From the NCBI RefSeq assembly GCF_000235365.1, contig NC_016454.1, positions 1-64,000 of the forward strand: DNA of 64,000 bases, in the 5' to 3' direction. Shown in pieces: positions 41,251-51,669 of this stretch; the first letter of the stretch is position 1, and each line of letters starts with the position of its first letter. Source of the stretch: Eremothecium cymbalariae DBVPG#7215 (Eukaryota > Ascomycota > Saccharomycetes > Saccharomycetales > Saccharomycetaceae). Both the position numbers and the translations under genes were made by a program. The notes under the pieces are model-generated. The model was given only the letters and a program-made list of their open reading frames with translations. It was not told the origin of the DNA and did not search any database.

Positions 41251-42909
41251 ATGTTTGGAATGTCAAATACTAATCAAAGTGATCTCAAGAACATCTTTTC
41301 ATTTGTAGAAAATTGTAATGGGTTTTTCCTTCACTCACACTGTGAAATAAGGCCTTCTCAGCACGGTGGCTTGGGAGTATTTGCTACCCAAGATATTGAA
41401 GCAGATACAGTGCTCTTAAGAGTTCCAAAGAGCTCGATATTTTCGGCTCCCAATAGCAGTATAGCAAACCTACTTTTTGACGAAGGCATAGACGGGATGC
41501 TTGCTCTGAACATTGCCTTCATTTATGAAACTACAGTATTCAAGAACGACAGTCATTGGTTCAAATACTTAGACAGCATAAAACCTACAGATGATCAAGG
41601 AAAATTAATCTTACCGCCATCGTGTTGGCCAGCTGAAAGTAAAGTGGCACTGAAGGGTACAGCGTTGGATCTGTTTTATGATGCTCTGAACCCGGAGGAA
41701 GAAGTAGAAGAAGGGTTTGAAATTGCAATGGATCTGGCGTATAAATGGCAAGCAGAGGCACATTTGCCGATCCCGCCGGCTCTGAGCAGAGGTGTCAATG
41801 CCAAAACGCAGTTCCTCTATTTTGTAGCAGTTGCATATGCTTTGTCATCAAGGGTCTTCGAGATAGACGGTTATCATGAAAGTGCACTTGTTCCAATAGC
41901 AGATCTTTTCAACCATCATCCCACTGCCCCTAATGTCGCATTCGAATCAATTACTGACGTTTGTGAAAAATGTGGTGAGGTGGACAATTGCGGCCATATT
42001 ATAGCGGAGATTCACCTTCCTGATGATCAACCGGCTGACGAACCTTTGCCGTCCAACTCGGACAACATCACTATTAGTCCCTCCTTAATAGAAGAACTTG
42101 AAATGGCCCCACAAAATTTTCAAGACCATGAACAGCATCCAACCTCCCGAAGAGATTCAACGGAGTCTTCATCAAATCGTCTTCATCCTTACATCCAACT
42201 CCAATCATCTTCCCTCCATCCCGATAACTGTGTGGATATACAATTAATCACTCCAGTTAGAGAGGGCCAAGAAATTTACAACTCTTACGGTGAATTGACA
42301 AATTCACTACTACTAGCCAGGTATGGTTTCTGTATTAAAAATAACCCGCACGATGTCGTACCCTTCTACCTTGAATTTATGAAACTACGTGACAAGTCAA
42401 GAAAGCTAGAAGAACGATTCATCTGGTGGGAAAAACTCGGCAACAAATCCTTTTGCGATTGGCTGAATTATAACAATAGCAGCCTCGAGGATGATGATAA
42501 CGATGGTACTAGTGATAATGAAAATTACATAAATTCTTCAAGTCACCATCAAACAATAACTCCATGGTACCACCAACTCTATGTAAACGCAAAATCAGAG
42601 CCCAGTCCCCACATGACTACTCTACTAACTTTACTAGCGCTCAATCAATTAGAGTGGAGAAAATTCCAATGCCTGCATCACCACAATAATAAAATCTGGG
42701 CAAAGTTTCACCTTCTGTACTCCAACAGACAAAGAAATCGGAAAACTTATCCCCTCTTGCGCAAAATTCTCTCATACAAGAAACCTCTTTCCTTGCCTGT
42801 TCGCAAAGCTAACGACAACGACGACTCTTTGCTAAGAGCAGTCGCAATACTCGTAGAACACGAAAATGCTATAGTCGCTAACCTATTTCCTCATTTGGTC
42901 TATAAATAG
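41251..42909 (+). CDS. RKM3: SET-domain protein lysine methyltransferase, probable Rkm3
   Basis: A SETD6/RuBisCO-LSMT-type SET protein of 552 residues. The N-terminal SET part has HGGLGVFATQDIEADTVLLR (about 33-52). Substrate and SAM-pocket motifs LVPIADLFNHH (about 213-223) and EIYNSYGELTNSLLLARYGF (about 342-361) follow, with an acidic Ser-rich insert between (about 265-320) and a C-terminal Rubis-subs-bind-like helical region. In S. cerevisiae RKM3 (YBR030W, 552 residues) lies beside RPL4A and methylates ribosomal protein Rpl42. The same neighbourhood here, with JEN1 inserted, supports Rkm3 over its relatives Efm1 and Rkm4. Confidence 0.82.
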   Translation: MFGMSNTNQSDLKNIFSFVENCNGFFLHSHCEIRPSQHGGLGVFATQDIEADTVLLRVPKSSIFSAPNSSIANLLFDEGIDGMLALNIAFIYETTVFKNDSHWFKYLDSIKPTDDQGKLILPPSCWPAESKVALKGTALDLFYDALNPEEEVEEGFEIAMDLAYKWQAEAHLPIPPALSRGVNAKTQFLYFVAVAYALSSRVFEIDGYHESALVPIADLFNHHPTAPNVAFESITDVCEKCGEVDNCGHIIAEIHLPDDQPADEPLPSNSDNITISPSLIEELEMAPQNFQDHEQHPTSRRDSTESSSNRLHPYIQLQSSSLHPDNCVDIQLITPVREGQEIYNSYGELTNSLLLARYGFCIKNNPHDVVPFYLEFMKLRDKSRKLEERFIWWEKLGNKSFCDWLNYNNSSLEDDDNDGTSDNENYINSSSHHQTITPWYHQLYVNAKSEPSPHMTTLLTLLALNQLEWRKFQCLHHHNNKIWAKFHLLYSNRQRNRKTYPLLRKILSYKKPLSLPVRKANDNDDSLLRAVAILVEHENAIVANLFPHLVYK

Positions 42910-43494
42910 TATATACACCAAGAAGTGTCCTTGGCCAATCACGATGCCCGCCCTATGCATGTGGGGAGGGGGAGAGACGGAAGGGGCGGAGGAAGGGGAG
43001 GTACTCGACGTTACTACCAGTATCTTGGCAGCCGGAATTTGTGGGCAATTGTGAAAGTGGTCATGATATCCAACAATCCATACAATAGCAACCCGGAGTG
43101 TACTGAGGGAATTGTTTAGCAAAACAATAGATCATGTATGCGTGAGCTAAGAGCTTTCTAACTTGTATGTTAGTATACGGCTAAGTTCTGTTGTAAGACA
43201 GGAGGTAGGGTCGGGGAAGATAGCTATAGAAGTTTTAGGATGAGAAATAGCTTAATTACTCACTCTTATGGGATTATTTGAGGGGCTAAGCCGGTATCTG
43301 CATCCCCAGACTCAGTTCTCTTCTCCCGGTTAATAATAAATGTGGGAGGATGTGGTTTAGTTTATTATGCTTGAAATTATTTGAAGTATTAAAGAAGGTA
43401 GATTTTGAAAAGTTTTACAAATGTGAAATAAGGTTTTGTAGAGGTCCAGCAGAGGTCTCACATAGTCAGCCATTTATACGATAGAATAGTTGGG
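42910..43494. other. RKM3-JEN1 spacer with G-run cluster
   Basis: About 585 bp holding the JEN1 promoter. At 42963-42998 the plus strand has four runs of four or five G separated by 1, 10 and 8 bases, which could form a G-quadruplex. No coding sequence is supported. Confidence 0.5.
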
Positions 43495-44964
43495 ATGGGC
43501 AAGGTGAAGGATTACCTAAGGGGTCGAGTTGTCGAACTATTACCAAAGCGCGATTTAAAATGGAAAGACGTTCGTCAAGAGATGAACCCAATACCAGTTC
43601 TGCGGTTGATCAACTCAAGAACTTGGCTTTTCGTTTTGAGTGCATTTGGGTCTCTTACTATTGAGGCAACGGACTTTTTTATAGTTGCATTAAATGTTAA
43701 GAAGCTCTCGGGGGATTTCAACGTGAAAACGGCGAGTATAACGTGGGGTATAACGTTAGCATTGATGACCAGGACAATTGGTGCGGTCATTTTTGGGTAC
43801 GTGGGTGATCGTTATGGGCAGAAAACGTCGTTTTTAGTGAACTTGAGTATCATGATGGCGTTACAGATTATCATAGGATTTGCGACCAGTTTCAGATATT
43901 TCTTGGCATGCAGAGCGTTGTTTGGGATTGCTTTAGGTGGTTGTTTTGGTACGGCCACTACTCAATGCTTGGACGATTTACCCAAGGAGGCATATGGTTG
44001 GGTGTCAGGTGTTTTCCAGCAGGCTTATGCTCTGGGATATTTGTGCGCAGTTGTTCTAACAAGAGCTTTAGCGGATACAACACATAAAACTTGGAGATCC
44101 TGTTTTTGGTTTGTCTCTGGAACAACATTGATGATGTTAATATTTAGAACCATGTTACCCGAAACAGATGCCTTTTTGGAACGTAAGCGTATTAAAGAGC
44201 AAAAGAAACTGAACAATGAACAAACAACAAGCACCATTATGCAGATATATCAATCTTTTGTTAAGGAATGGTATATGGTTATCTACATGGTGTTGCTAAT
44301 GATAGGTTTCAATTACTTTTCTCATGCATCTCAGGATTTATTCCCAACCATGTTGACAAACCAGCTTGGGTTCTCTGCGGACAGATCTACGGTGACTAAT
44401 TGCCTTGCCAATATTGGCGCTATAACAGGGGGTATTGTACTGCCACATTTCTCCAGTTTAAGTTCCCGTCGTTTCATTATAATCCTAGCCGTACTTTTAG
44501 CCGCATGTGTAGTCTATCCATGGGGTTTCATTCATGACAACAGTATCAATGCCTCTGTGTTTTTCCTACAAATGTTCGTTCAAGGTAGTTGGGGATTGGT
44601 GCCTTTCCATCTACACGCTTTAGCACCCGCTTCTGAAACACAGAGTTTCTTTATCGGTGTCTCATACCAGCTAGGTAACTTGGCGTCTAGTGCCGCTTCG
44701 ACCATAGAAAGTACTTTGGGTGAACGTTACCCGATTAAAACTGAATCAGGAGAAATTTTACATAATTATGGCTTGGTAATGGCGATATTAGTCTATGCAA
44801 CTATAGGCTATATGCTGATAGTCGTATTTTTTGGACCTGAAAGCAATCCGAATAGAACAGACTTATCCTCAGACATTGAGGAAAAGTCAGATGTCATTAT
44901 TTCGCTACATAGTCATGTTGGAAACAAGAAAGGCGAATATGATGATGGCAAAGATTCGATTTAG
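43495..44964 (+). CDS. JEN1: Monocarboxylate/proton symporter Jen1
   Basis: A plasma-membrane major facilitator transporter for lactate, pyruvate and similar acids. The 489 residues are shorter than S. cerevisiae Jen1 (616), mostly at the N-terminus. Twelve membrane segments are expected. The Jen-family signature NYFSHASQDLFPT (NxxS/THxS/TQDxxxT) is present in segment 7 at about 273-285. GYVGDRYGQKTS between segments 2 and 3 is the general MFS motif. It could be a Jen2-type dicarboxylate carrier instead, as I cannot tell these apart by eye. S. cerevisiae JEN1 is on chromosome XI, so the position here is not shared. Confidence 0.9.
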   Translation: MGKVKDYLRGRVVELLPKRDLKWKDVRQEMNPIPVLRLINSRTWLFVLSAFGSLTIEATDFFIVALNVKKLSGDFNVKTASITWGITLALMTRTIGAVIFGYVGDRYGQKTSFLVNLSIMMALQIIIGFATSFRYFLACRALFGIALGGCFGTATTQCLDDLPKEAYGWVSGVFQQAYALGYLCAVVLTRALADTTHKTWRSCFWFVSGTTLMMLIFRTMLPETDAFLERKRIKEQKKLNNEQTTSTIMQIYQSFVKEWYMVIYMVLLMIGFNYFSHASQDLFPTMLTNQLGFSADRSTVTNCLANIGAITGGIVLPHFSSLSSRRFIIILAVLLAACVVYPWGFIHDNSINASVFFLQMFVQGSWGLVPFHLHALAPASETQSFFIGVSYQLGNLASSAASTIESTLGERYPIKTESGEILHNYGLVMAILVYATIGYMLIVVFFGPESNPNRTDLSSDIEEKSDVIISLHSHVGNKKGEYDDGKDSI

Positions 44965-45289
44965 ACCCCGTAGCTGATGTAGCGTGTCTCGATCTAATAC
45001 CGCTGATCCAGAGACGGTTTATGAATAGTACATATAATTCGTTGCACAAATAGTTGTTAGGTAAGCAGACTTTTTTATGGACAATGTGGCTTACGGCATT
45101 TGTATTTCGTGTAGAAGTACAGACTCAATTTTCGGTTTTTCGTTTCTTTTTTATTTGAAAAATTTTTCAACATCATACATATAAGGAGATGAGATATAAT
45201 TCAACTATTAGTCTATAGATCTTAACGTTTTTTTGGAGTTGTATTCTCTCAGTTTCGTTTCTAAGATCCACACTATCACGCATTTAAAT
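44965..45289. other. JEN1-RPL4 spacer
   Basis: About 325 bp with T-rich tracts upstream of the ribosomal protein gene. The open frame that reaches back to 45233 uses a non-ATG codon, so I place the RPL4 start at 45290. I did not find a clear Rap1 site. Confidence 0.5.
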
Positions 45290-46381
45290 ATGTCTCGCCC
45301 ACAAGTTTCTATTCTATCTTTGACCGGAGAATCTACCTCCGCTGCTTTCCCTTTGCCAGCTGTTTTCTCAGCTCCAATTCGTCCAGATATTGTTCACTCT
45401 GTGTTCACCTCTGTGAACAAGAACAAGAGACAAGCTTATGCTGTTTCTGAGAAGGCTGGTCACCAAACATCTGCTGAATCATGGGGTACAGGTCGTGCCG
45501 TTGCTCGTATTCCACGTGTTGGCGGTGGTGGTACCCACAGATCCGGTCAAGCTGCTTTCGGTAACATGTGTCGTGGTGGTCGTATGTTTGCTCCTACTAA
45601 AACCTGGAGAAAGTGGAACGTTAAGGTTAACCACAACGAAAAGCGTTATGCCACTGCTTCTGCCATCGCTGCTTCTGCTGTTGCCTCTTTGGTTTTGGCC
45701 AGAGGTCACAGAATCGAAAAGATTCCAGAAATTCCATTGGTTGTCTCCTCTGACTTAGAATCTATCAAGAAGACTAAGGAAGCTGTTGCTGCTTTGAAGG
45801 CTGTTGGTGCTCACTCCGATGTCGTCAAGGTTTTGAAGTCTAAGAAGTTGAGAGCTGGTAAGGGTAAGTACAGAAACAGAAGATTCACTCAAAGAAGAGG
45901 CCCATTGGTTATCTACTCTGAGGACAATGGTATTGTCAACGCTTTCAGAAACATTCCAGGTGTCGAAACTGCCAACGTTGCTTCTTTAGGCTTGTTGCAA
46001 TTGGCGCCAGGTGCTCATCTAGGTAGATTCGTCATCTGGACTGAGTCTGCTTTTGCTAAGTTGGACCAAGTTTGGGGTTCTGAATCTGTCGCTTCTGTCA
46101 AATCTGGATATTCCTTGCCAACCAACATCATTTCTACTACTGATGTTACCAGAATCATTAACTCTTCTGAAATCCAGTCCGTTGTCAGACCAGCTGGCCA
46201 ACCAACTCAAAAGAGAACTAATGTTCAAAAGAAGAATCCTTTGAAGAACAAACAAGTCTTATTGAGATTGAACCCTTACGCTAAGGTTTTCTCCGCTGAA
46301 AAGTTGGGCTCCAAGAAGGTCGAGCAAACCGCTAGATCTCAGCCAGCTGAGTCTTTTACTGAAACTTTGAAGCACGATTAA
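45290..46381 (+). CDS. RPL4: Ribosomal protein uL4 (Rpl4)
   Basis: A large-subunit ribosomal protein whose loop lines the exit tunnel. The 363 residues compare with 362 in S. cerevisiae, and identity is very high throughout. The start [14 protein letters not shown] aligns with the yeast N-terminus. [20 protein letters not shown] (about 82-101) is the tunnel loop. The eukaryotic C-terminal extension ends in ETLKHD. Codon use is strongly biased (TTG, GGT, GTT, AGA), as expected of high expression. The single gene stands for both RPL4A (YBR031W) and RPL4B (YDR012W). Confidence 0.98.
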   Translation: MSRPQVSILSLTGESTSAAFPLPAVFSAPIRPDIVHSVFTSVNKNKRQAYAVSEKAGHQTSAESWGTGRAVARIPRVGGGGTHRSGQAAFGNMCRGGRMFAPTKTWRKWNVKVNHNEKRYATASAIAASAVASLVLARGHRIEKIPEIPLVVSSDLESIKKTKEAVAALKAVGAHSDVVKVLKSKKLRAGKGKYRNRRFTQRRGPLVIYSEDNGIVNAFRNIPGVETANVASLGLLQLAPGAHLGRFVIWTESAFAKLDQVWGSESVASVKSGYSLPTNIISTTDVTRIINSSEIQSVVRPAGQPTQKRTNVQKKNPLKNKQVLLRLNPYAKVFSAEKLGSKKVEQTARSQPAESFTETLKHD

Positions 46382-46672
46382 GTTTTTGGATAAGAGCTGT
46401 GTAATAGTATGTATTGCTATGTCTATACGTTGTTAATAGGTCTTTTAACCATTTTTACTTAAAATATGATTTTCTTGTATTCATGTTTGTCTATCTAAAG
46501 AAATTAATGGTCTAGTGATGACGAATTCACTGCTATTATATGTTAGAGTTAAACAGGTTGCCAAACTCAGGCAAGTTTAGGTGCACATAACCAGCAATTT
46601 TCTTGTGGTGAAATAAAACTACACAGATTATAGTACAATTGACGTTCTATTATAAAAGATGAAATAAAGGTT

Positions 46673-47719
46673 TCAATGCATTAAATAGTTGTTCGTGTTT
46701 TGTGTAGACCTTTCTGCAGCATCAGGGCCAATAGCCTTAAAGTCATAAGAGATTTTAATATCCAAATCTCTGCTATGTAGCTTATTAGGTGTACAGGTTA
46801 ACTTACCCTCTAAGATATCCCCTGAATCAGCTTCTAAATCGTCATTCAGGTAAAACACCGTTTGTTTCCAATGCGTGTATGGAGCATGTGAACCGGTAGA
46901 AAATGTAACTGGCTTCACACCTTCTGGGGCGGGAAACTGAATGTCAAACCATGAAATCAAACCGTTTATAAAATCCTTTCTCTTAGCAGTAAGTGTAAAT
47001 TTACTTTCAAATGCTAGATCCGCAACAGTAACCGTATTTAAATCAAATTCAATTAACTTACTTTTGGTGGTGTTGACAGCCGCATTGTCGACAGTGTCAA
47101 CCAAAGGCTCCCTCATAACCAACGGCATAAATGGCGAATAATCGAATCCGTAAACATCCTGCCAATAGTTAACCTTTTCATCCTTATATTGAGCATCTTC
47201 TAAGCCAGCAACATGCAAAGAACATTTATCTGGGAAAATAAGCCCCCCTTCCACTAAGTATTTGTCACGAGCAAAGAGAACAGTGTCTAACATAGACTCG
47301 TAGAGCAAAAAGTAACCCATCCATTCTGAAATAATAATATCAACCTTCTTGTACGGAAGTTCAACGTCTTCTAGCTTACCACGTAGCAAAGTAATCCTGT
47401 CAGATAACCCATTAATGTCAACAATTTTCTTTGCCATCTCAATGATACTGGACATATCCACACCAATAACATGCTTTGCTCCATTTTTTGCAGCAAACAT
47501 CGACAAAATACCGGTTCCACAACCAACATCTAGCACAATCTTGTCTTTGAATAAATCCTTGTTCTGAATAATGGCGTTACGATAAGATAGCGTACGAACA
47601 GTGTCCTGTAACATCTCTTCATGGATACCATAGTGATCATAGGAGTTGAAATAGTGTTGCTCGAATTCATTAAGTTCATTTTTATCAGTAGCTGATTCAA
47701 CAGCATTAGTCTTAGACAT
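46673..47719 (-). CDS. HMT1: Protein arginine methyltransferase Hmt1
   Basis: The main type I arginine methyltransferase (PRMT1 orthologue); it methylates nuclear hnRNP-type proteins and histones. From the ATG at 47719 (MSKTNAVESATD) it has 348 residues, equal to S. cerevisiae Hmt1. A frame upstream to 47803 is not supported by alignment. EQHYFNSYDHYGIHEEMLQD, the SAM motif VLDVGCGTGILS, the double-E loop SEWMGYFLLYESM and the THW loop PYTHWKQTVFY are all present. Confidence 0.97.
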   Translation of the reverse strand: MSKTNAVESATDKNELNEFEQHYFNSYDHYGIHEEMLQDTVRTLSYRNAIIQNKDLFKDKIVLDVGCGTGILSMFAAKNGAKHVIGVDMSSIIEMAKKIVDINGLSDRITLLRGKLEDVELPYKKVDIIISEWMGYFLLYESMLDTVLFARDKYLVEGGLIFPDKCSLHVAGLEDAQYKDEKVNYWQDVYGFDYSPFMPLVMREPLVDTVDNAAVNTTKSKLIEFDLNTVTVADLAFESKFTLTAKRKDFINGLISWFDIQFPAPEGVKPVTFSTGSHAPYTHWKQTVFYLNDDLEADSGDILEGKLTCTPNKLHSRDLDIKISYDFKAIGPDAAERSTQNTNNYLMH

Positions 47720-47896
47720 ATTTTCAGGAGTATATAACGCAAATAACGAGATAATACCGTTTATTATACTTTTTACTTTGTATGAGATGGTACGAGATGC
47801 CAAGGAAGTGTATGCGGAACCGCCTTTTTCAACACGGAAAATTTTTCATGTTAGATGAACTAAAGAAGATCCTAAAGGGAGTTTAAGGTTATATGA

Positions 47897-49099
47897 ATGA
47901 AGACGTTTAAATTCCACGAACTTGTAAACAAGTATCCAGAATTACGCAAATACTGGGTTAATGGTCGGTATTACTTCGAAAATAATGAAGCGGTGGCTCT
48001 CCTGAACCGAATGCTGTTTAAGGACATTTTTAATGTCGATGTCAATGATGAGAACATAACGAAAGACAATTTATTTCCTAGAATACCAGGTAGATTTAAG
48101 TACTGTGAATGCTTAGTTGACTGTTTCCTAACTCCTTTAAACTGGTTATATGGGTACCAGCAGTTTTGTTTTATTGATGTAGGTACCGGTGCATATGCAG
48201 TCTATGCCGTGCTGCTCAGTAAAATGCTTGGTGACGCTGTAAAAGTAATTGGTAGCGACATAGATGAAAAATCAGTTGAGAACGCTTCTAATATTATCAT
48301 CAAAAACAATTTACAGGGTAACATAACTTTAGTTCTAAAAGATGAAGGGTCGAACGTTTTCGACCTAGAGTTCCCTAATGATAGACCTGTGCTAACGATG
48401 TGCAACCCTCCTTTTTATTCTTCAAGAAAGGAGATTGAAGATGCACGAAGGATCAAGTCGTCAGGAAAAACGCTTCTTCCAATACAGGGTACTGATAGTG
48501 AATTGTTGACAACTGGAGGCGAGTTAAGGTTCATTACGCAGATGATTAAAAATAGTATGGAGGTTGTTTCTCAATATCCTATATGGTTTACTACACTTGT
48601 TGCGAAAAGTCGATCATTGAGCAAACTTGTTAAACAATTGGAAGGGAGTTCAGTAACTGACTATTATGTACATGAATTCTTAATTGGAACCACTACACAA
48701 TGGGTATTGAGTTGGAACTTCTGCAACTTGAAGCCCCTGCAAACTAATAAGCGGCAAGCAAGATTTAACAAATACCTTACATTTTCAAGTATCAAGAGCA
48801 GAAAAGTGAGCACTCAGCCCAGTATTTATCAAATCAAGGAGCTAATCAGGGAGAAGTGTTGTGATAGATTGATACTGGACATTGTCGAAGATAGTAAGTT
48901 ACTTATTCGAACAGAGCATGGCGACGTTTGGTCTCGTCAATATAGACGACAAAACCGACCATGCGGTACTGCTGCAAACGTATTTTTAGTTGAAACGACC
49001 TCGGAGTCCTGCAATTTGTATTGGCTACAAGGTAGCAGTGTGAAAATATTTGAGTCATTTAACGGATTCATTTCGAGAATAATAAAATGTGGTCTATAG
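47897..49099 (+). CDS. METTL16-family RNA m6A methyltransferase
   Basis: A 400-residue class I methyltransferase with the METTL16 (Methyltransf_10) layout. The N-terminal helical module has FHELVNKYPELRKYW (about 5-19) and RIPGRFKYCECLVDCF. The SAM motif is FIDVGTGAYAVYAVLL (about 92-107) with GSDIDEKSVENA after it. The catalytic NPPF is in MCNPPFYSSR (about 168-177). TGGELRFITQMIKNS and TTTQWVLSWNF match METTL16 landmarks. METTL16 and fission yeast Mtl16 put m6A into the U6 snRNA ACAGAGA box. To my knowledge S. cerevisiae has no orthologue, so this is a gene kept here and lost there. Its stop overlaps the PSF1 stop tail to tail. Confidence 0.88.
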   Translation: MKTFKFHELVNKYPELRKYWVNGRYYFENNEAVALLNRMLFKDIFNVDVNDENITKDNLFPRIPGRFKYCECLVDCFLTPLNWLYGYQQFCFIDVGTGAYAVYAVLLSKMLGDAVKVIGSDIDEKSVENASNIIIKNNLQGNITLVLKDEGSNVFDLEFPNDRPVLTMCNPPFYSSRKEIEDARRIKSSGKTLLPIQGTDSELLTTGGELRFITQMIKNSMEVVSQYPIWFTTLVAKSRSLSKLVKQLEGSSVTDYYVHEFLIGTTTQWVLSWNFCNLKPLQTNKRQARFNKYLTFSSIKSRKVSTQPSIYQIKELIREKCCDRLILDIVEDSKLLIRTEHGDVWSRQYRRQNRPCGTAANVFLVETTSESCNLYWLQGSSVKIFESFNGFISRIIKCGL

Positions 49100-49705
49100 C
49101 TTCTGTAAGTAACCTTGCTGAATAAGCCTTTCAACGTCTGCCTGTCGCACAAAGAACTGTGAACCTTTGATTAGGTTGAAGACCCCATATTCAGTCTGAA
49201 TTTCCCCTGCATCCCTAAGCACTCTAACATCGATGAACACATCACTGGGTGGTGTGAGGCTACCGGATAAGTCTACATCTATCAGGTCTCCGGTTTTCAT
49301 GTCAGAAACCAACTGTGAGTATTCTTTTAAGTATTCCTGCTCATAATGTGATAAGTTACCGCTGTCTTGTGTCTTGCCGGTTATATCACTAAAGAATTCC
49401 ATCCCATTGTGTTCCCATGCTAAAGAAGCTAAAACCTCACTTCTAACCTTTTCATATGCCAACAGACACCGTTTATTCCGTTCCATACATAGCATAGTTA
49501 CAAAATATTGGCATTTTGACACTTTGCCGCCTTCTTCTTGTAATTTCAAGAATTCTGCATTTCGCTGTAACTGTGAAACTTCTTTTAGAATTAAGTGTAC
49601 CATTTCTTCCTGAAACATAGGAAGTTCTGATGAAGCATTTGTGTTAACCAATTGCTGAGTTCTCTTAGCTTCCAATATAAGCTTATTTGCCAAATCTCCA
49701 TACAT
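49094..49705 (-). CDS. PSF1: GINS complex subunit Psf1
   Basis: A subunit of GINS (Sld5-Psf1-Psf2-Psf3), part of the CMG replicative helicase. The 203 residues compare with 208 in S. cerevisiae. MYGDLANKLILEAKRT starts the helical A domain. CQYFVTMLCMERNKRCLLAY is its core. The B domain ends with VLRDAGEIQTEYGVFNLIKG and VERLIQQGYLQKL. It is divergent from RAD61, as in S. cerevisiae (YDR013W, YDR014C), and overlaps the methyltransferase gene by six bases at the 3' end. Confidence 0.97.
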   Translation of the reverse strand: MYGDLANKLILEAKRTQQLVNTNASSELPMFQEEMVHLILKEVSQLQRNAEFLKLQEEGGKVSKCQYFVTMLCMERNKRCLLAYEKVRSEVLASLAWEHNGMEFFSDITGKTQDSGNLSHYEQEYLKEYSQLVSDMKTGDLIDVDLSGSLTPPSDVFIDVRVLRDAGEIQTEYGVFNLIKGSQFFVRQADVERLIQQGYLQKL

Positions 49706-49871
49706 TTGTGATTGGCTGTCTTTTGTCTCTCAGTATTCTGAAGTTTTGCTGCGATTGAGCTTTTGGTCCTAAAGTCTTCAAAAATATGTGAACGCGTAAA
49801 TCCAAAGCTTCCTTCGATCTGACAATTGACGTACGAACGAAGTTCAAGGCATCCCATGGGAACCCGAACTT

Positions 49872-51578
49872 ATGCAAATGAAGGTTTATGGAAGATTCAG
49901 AAAGTATACTGCTGTTTTAGATAGTCTAAAGGATGAACGAAAGGAAGATAATTCCTTCAGTAGTGACGATGAAAATGGCTACAAGGTGGTAAGTGATGAT
50001 ACAACAACGGTCAACGCAACACAGGAGACTATACCAGAGATAACAGAGAATATTATTACTGTAAATAAAAGATCATCCGCTGATACTTCCGTGAAAGATG
50101 GTTGTGTGTGGAAATTTTTAGAGAAACCAGGAGTGACGAAGGTTAAAAGAAGGAGGGTTTTAAGGGAGGAATGTGTGAATGACCCCACTGATACAGTGTT
50201 CTCCAAAGCTGTTAACACTGTACAGGATATAATCTCCTCATTGAAACCTGCAGAGGAAGTTATTAGAGGTCTGGAGCCAAAGATGACTGTTGAACGGTGT
50301 CAATGTGCTGATTCAAGTAAAATCAGCTATGGTAGAACAAGAACTATGTTAATGAAAACAGAACAGGCTTCTGAGGATGAAGGCAATATAGTTGAAGAAA
50401 ATTCACTTGAAGATGAAGGCGATGATCCTTCTGGGATTATGGAATCGCAACATTTTAACCAATTAAGAAACATGGGCGAATGGGTAAAGTACCAAGACGA
50501 TTTGGATATTGTTATCAACTATGAATATAATTCAGTTGGAGACAAAAGGGCAGCGTTACTCAGTTTATGTCTAGACATGATCAACAATGAAAAACTATCA
50601 CAATACATCGTAAGATATCGCCACCACGAGTTCTGGAAATGGTGTTTTGAGTTTACAGATCCTAACCAGAAAGTGCTGTCATTCTTACAGTGCTTCATTG
50701 TTGATACAATTCCCCTTAAAAATGATGATAGCTTCTGGCGTATGATTTCTCTGGAAGAATTCATTTTACCCCTTGTTACTGAGGAATCACTTCCTAAGCA
50801 AATCGCGGGATCTCGATTAGTGAAGTTGAATTATAAAGATTTCATGAAGGTGTTTCCACACCGTTCTCTTGGAAATTTGGTATTGAAGATTTGGAATCGG
50901 CATACTGATTCCATTGGAACTAGTGAGATATCTATCCCCGTGTTCAGCGCACTGTTACCTACTACTGATATAGAGGATACTACTACGATTCTCTGTCTAA
51001 TTGAGAAAAACATACCAGCATCTCATAGTCCAGATACTCGCTACAAGAAACAATATCAATCTCTTTTCAACCTATTAATGTCTCTGAGAAACAATGTGCT
51101 TGATAAAGAAGCTATTCTAAAGTGTTTTATCAAACTGACAAACCATTGCCATTTGTTAGAAATGAAAAAAGACTCATTGACCATATTATTTCAAGATTCG
51201 GTAACTCTTCTTCATAAACTTAAAAAGTCATTTTTATCTACTGACGAAGATCCAATGATAAATATGCTTATTCTACACCTCGGGTTATGTCTGAATGTTA
51301 TAACAGAAGTGCCTTTGACTATCGGCACTACCCAACTTGATTCTTTAACAAAAATTTTTAACACCATTTACAAGAATGAGAACATTAAACAGGAATTATC
51401 CTTTATTCATGATCTATTTCTACTGGTTTTTGCTTATAGCATCCATGAATATAAAATGGTTATCGGTGGGTGTGAACTGGCATACCTGAAAACGCAACTT
51501 AGTGTGTTTGCATCCGATGTTGAGTCATATAACAATAGCATATATGAAAGGACCGCCTATATTCTACAACGAATATAA
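49872..51578 (+). CDS. RAD61: Cohesin release factor Rad61/Wpl1
   Basis: The Wapl orthologue; with Pds5 it opens cohesin and limits loop size and cohesion. The 568 residues compare with 647 in S. cerevisiae. The N-terminal 190 residues are charged and probably disordered. The Wapl C-terminal helical domain begins near FNQLRNMGEWVKYQDDLD (about 195-212), which matches the yeast NELKNMGDTIKYQDD segment, and LILHLGLCLNVITE (about 467-480) matches LLLHLGLCLNICS. Either Met1 or Met3 could be the start. Position beside PSF1 supports the name. Confidence 0.92.
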   Translation: MQMKVYGRFRKYTAVLDSLKDERKEDNSFSSDDENGYKVVSDDTTTVNATQETIPEITENIITVNKRSSADTSVKDGCVWKFLEKPGVTKVKRRRVLREECVNDPTDTVFSKAVNTVQDIISSLKPAEEVIRGLEPKMTVERCQCADSSKISYGRTRTMLMKTEQASEDEGNIVEENSLEDEGDDPSGIMESQHFNQLRNMGEWVKYQDDLDIVINYEYNSVGDKRAALLSLCLDMINNEKLSQYIVRYRHHEFWKWCFEFTDPNQKVLSFLQCFIVDTIPLKNDDSFWRMISLEEFILPLVTEESLPKQIAGSRLVKLNYKDFMKVFPHRSLGNLVLKIWNRHTDSIGTSEISIPVFSALLPTTDIEDTTTILCLIEKNIPASHSPDTRYKKQYQSLFNLLMSLRNNVLDKEAILKCFIKLTNHCHLLEMKKDSLTILFQDSVTLLHKLKKSFLSTDEDPMINMLILHLGLCLNVITEVPLTIGTTQLDSLTKIFNTIYKNENIKQELSFIHDLFLLVFAYSIHEYKMVIGGCELAYLKTQLSVFASDVESYNNSIYERTAYILQRI

Positions 51579-51669
51579 GCGGCACATAAAACCTTTATTA
51601 GATTTTTAATTAGTGTTTAGGTTGAAGTATATGTTTTATATTAAATAACTCGAAATAATTCCTATTCAA

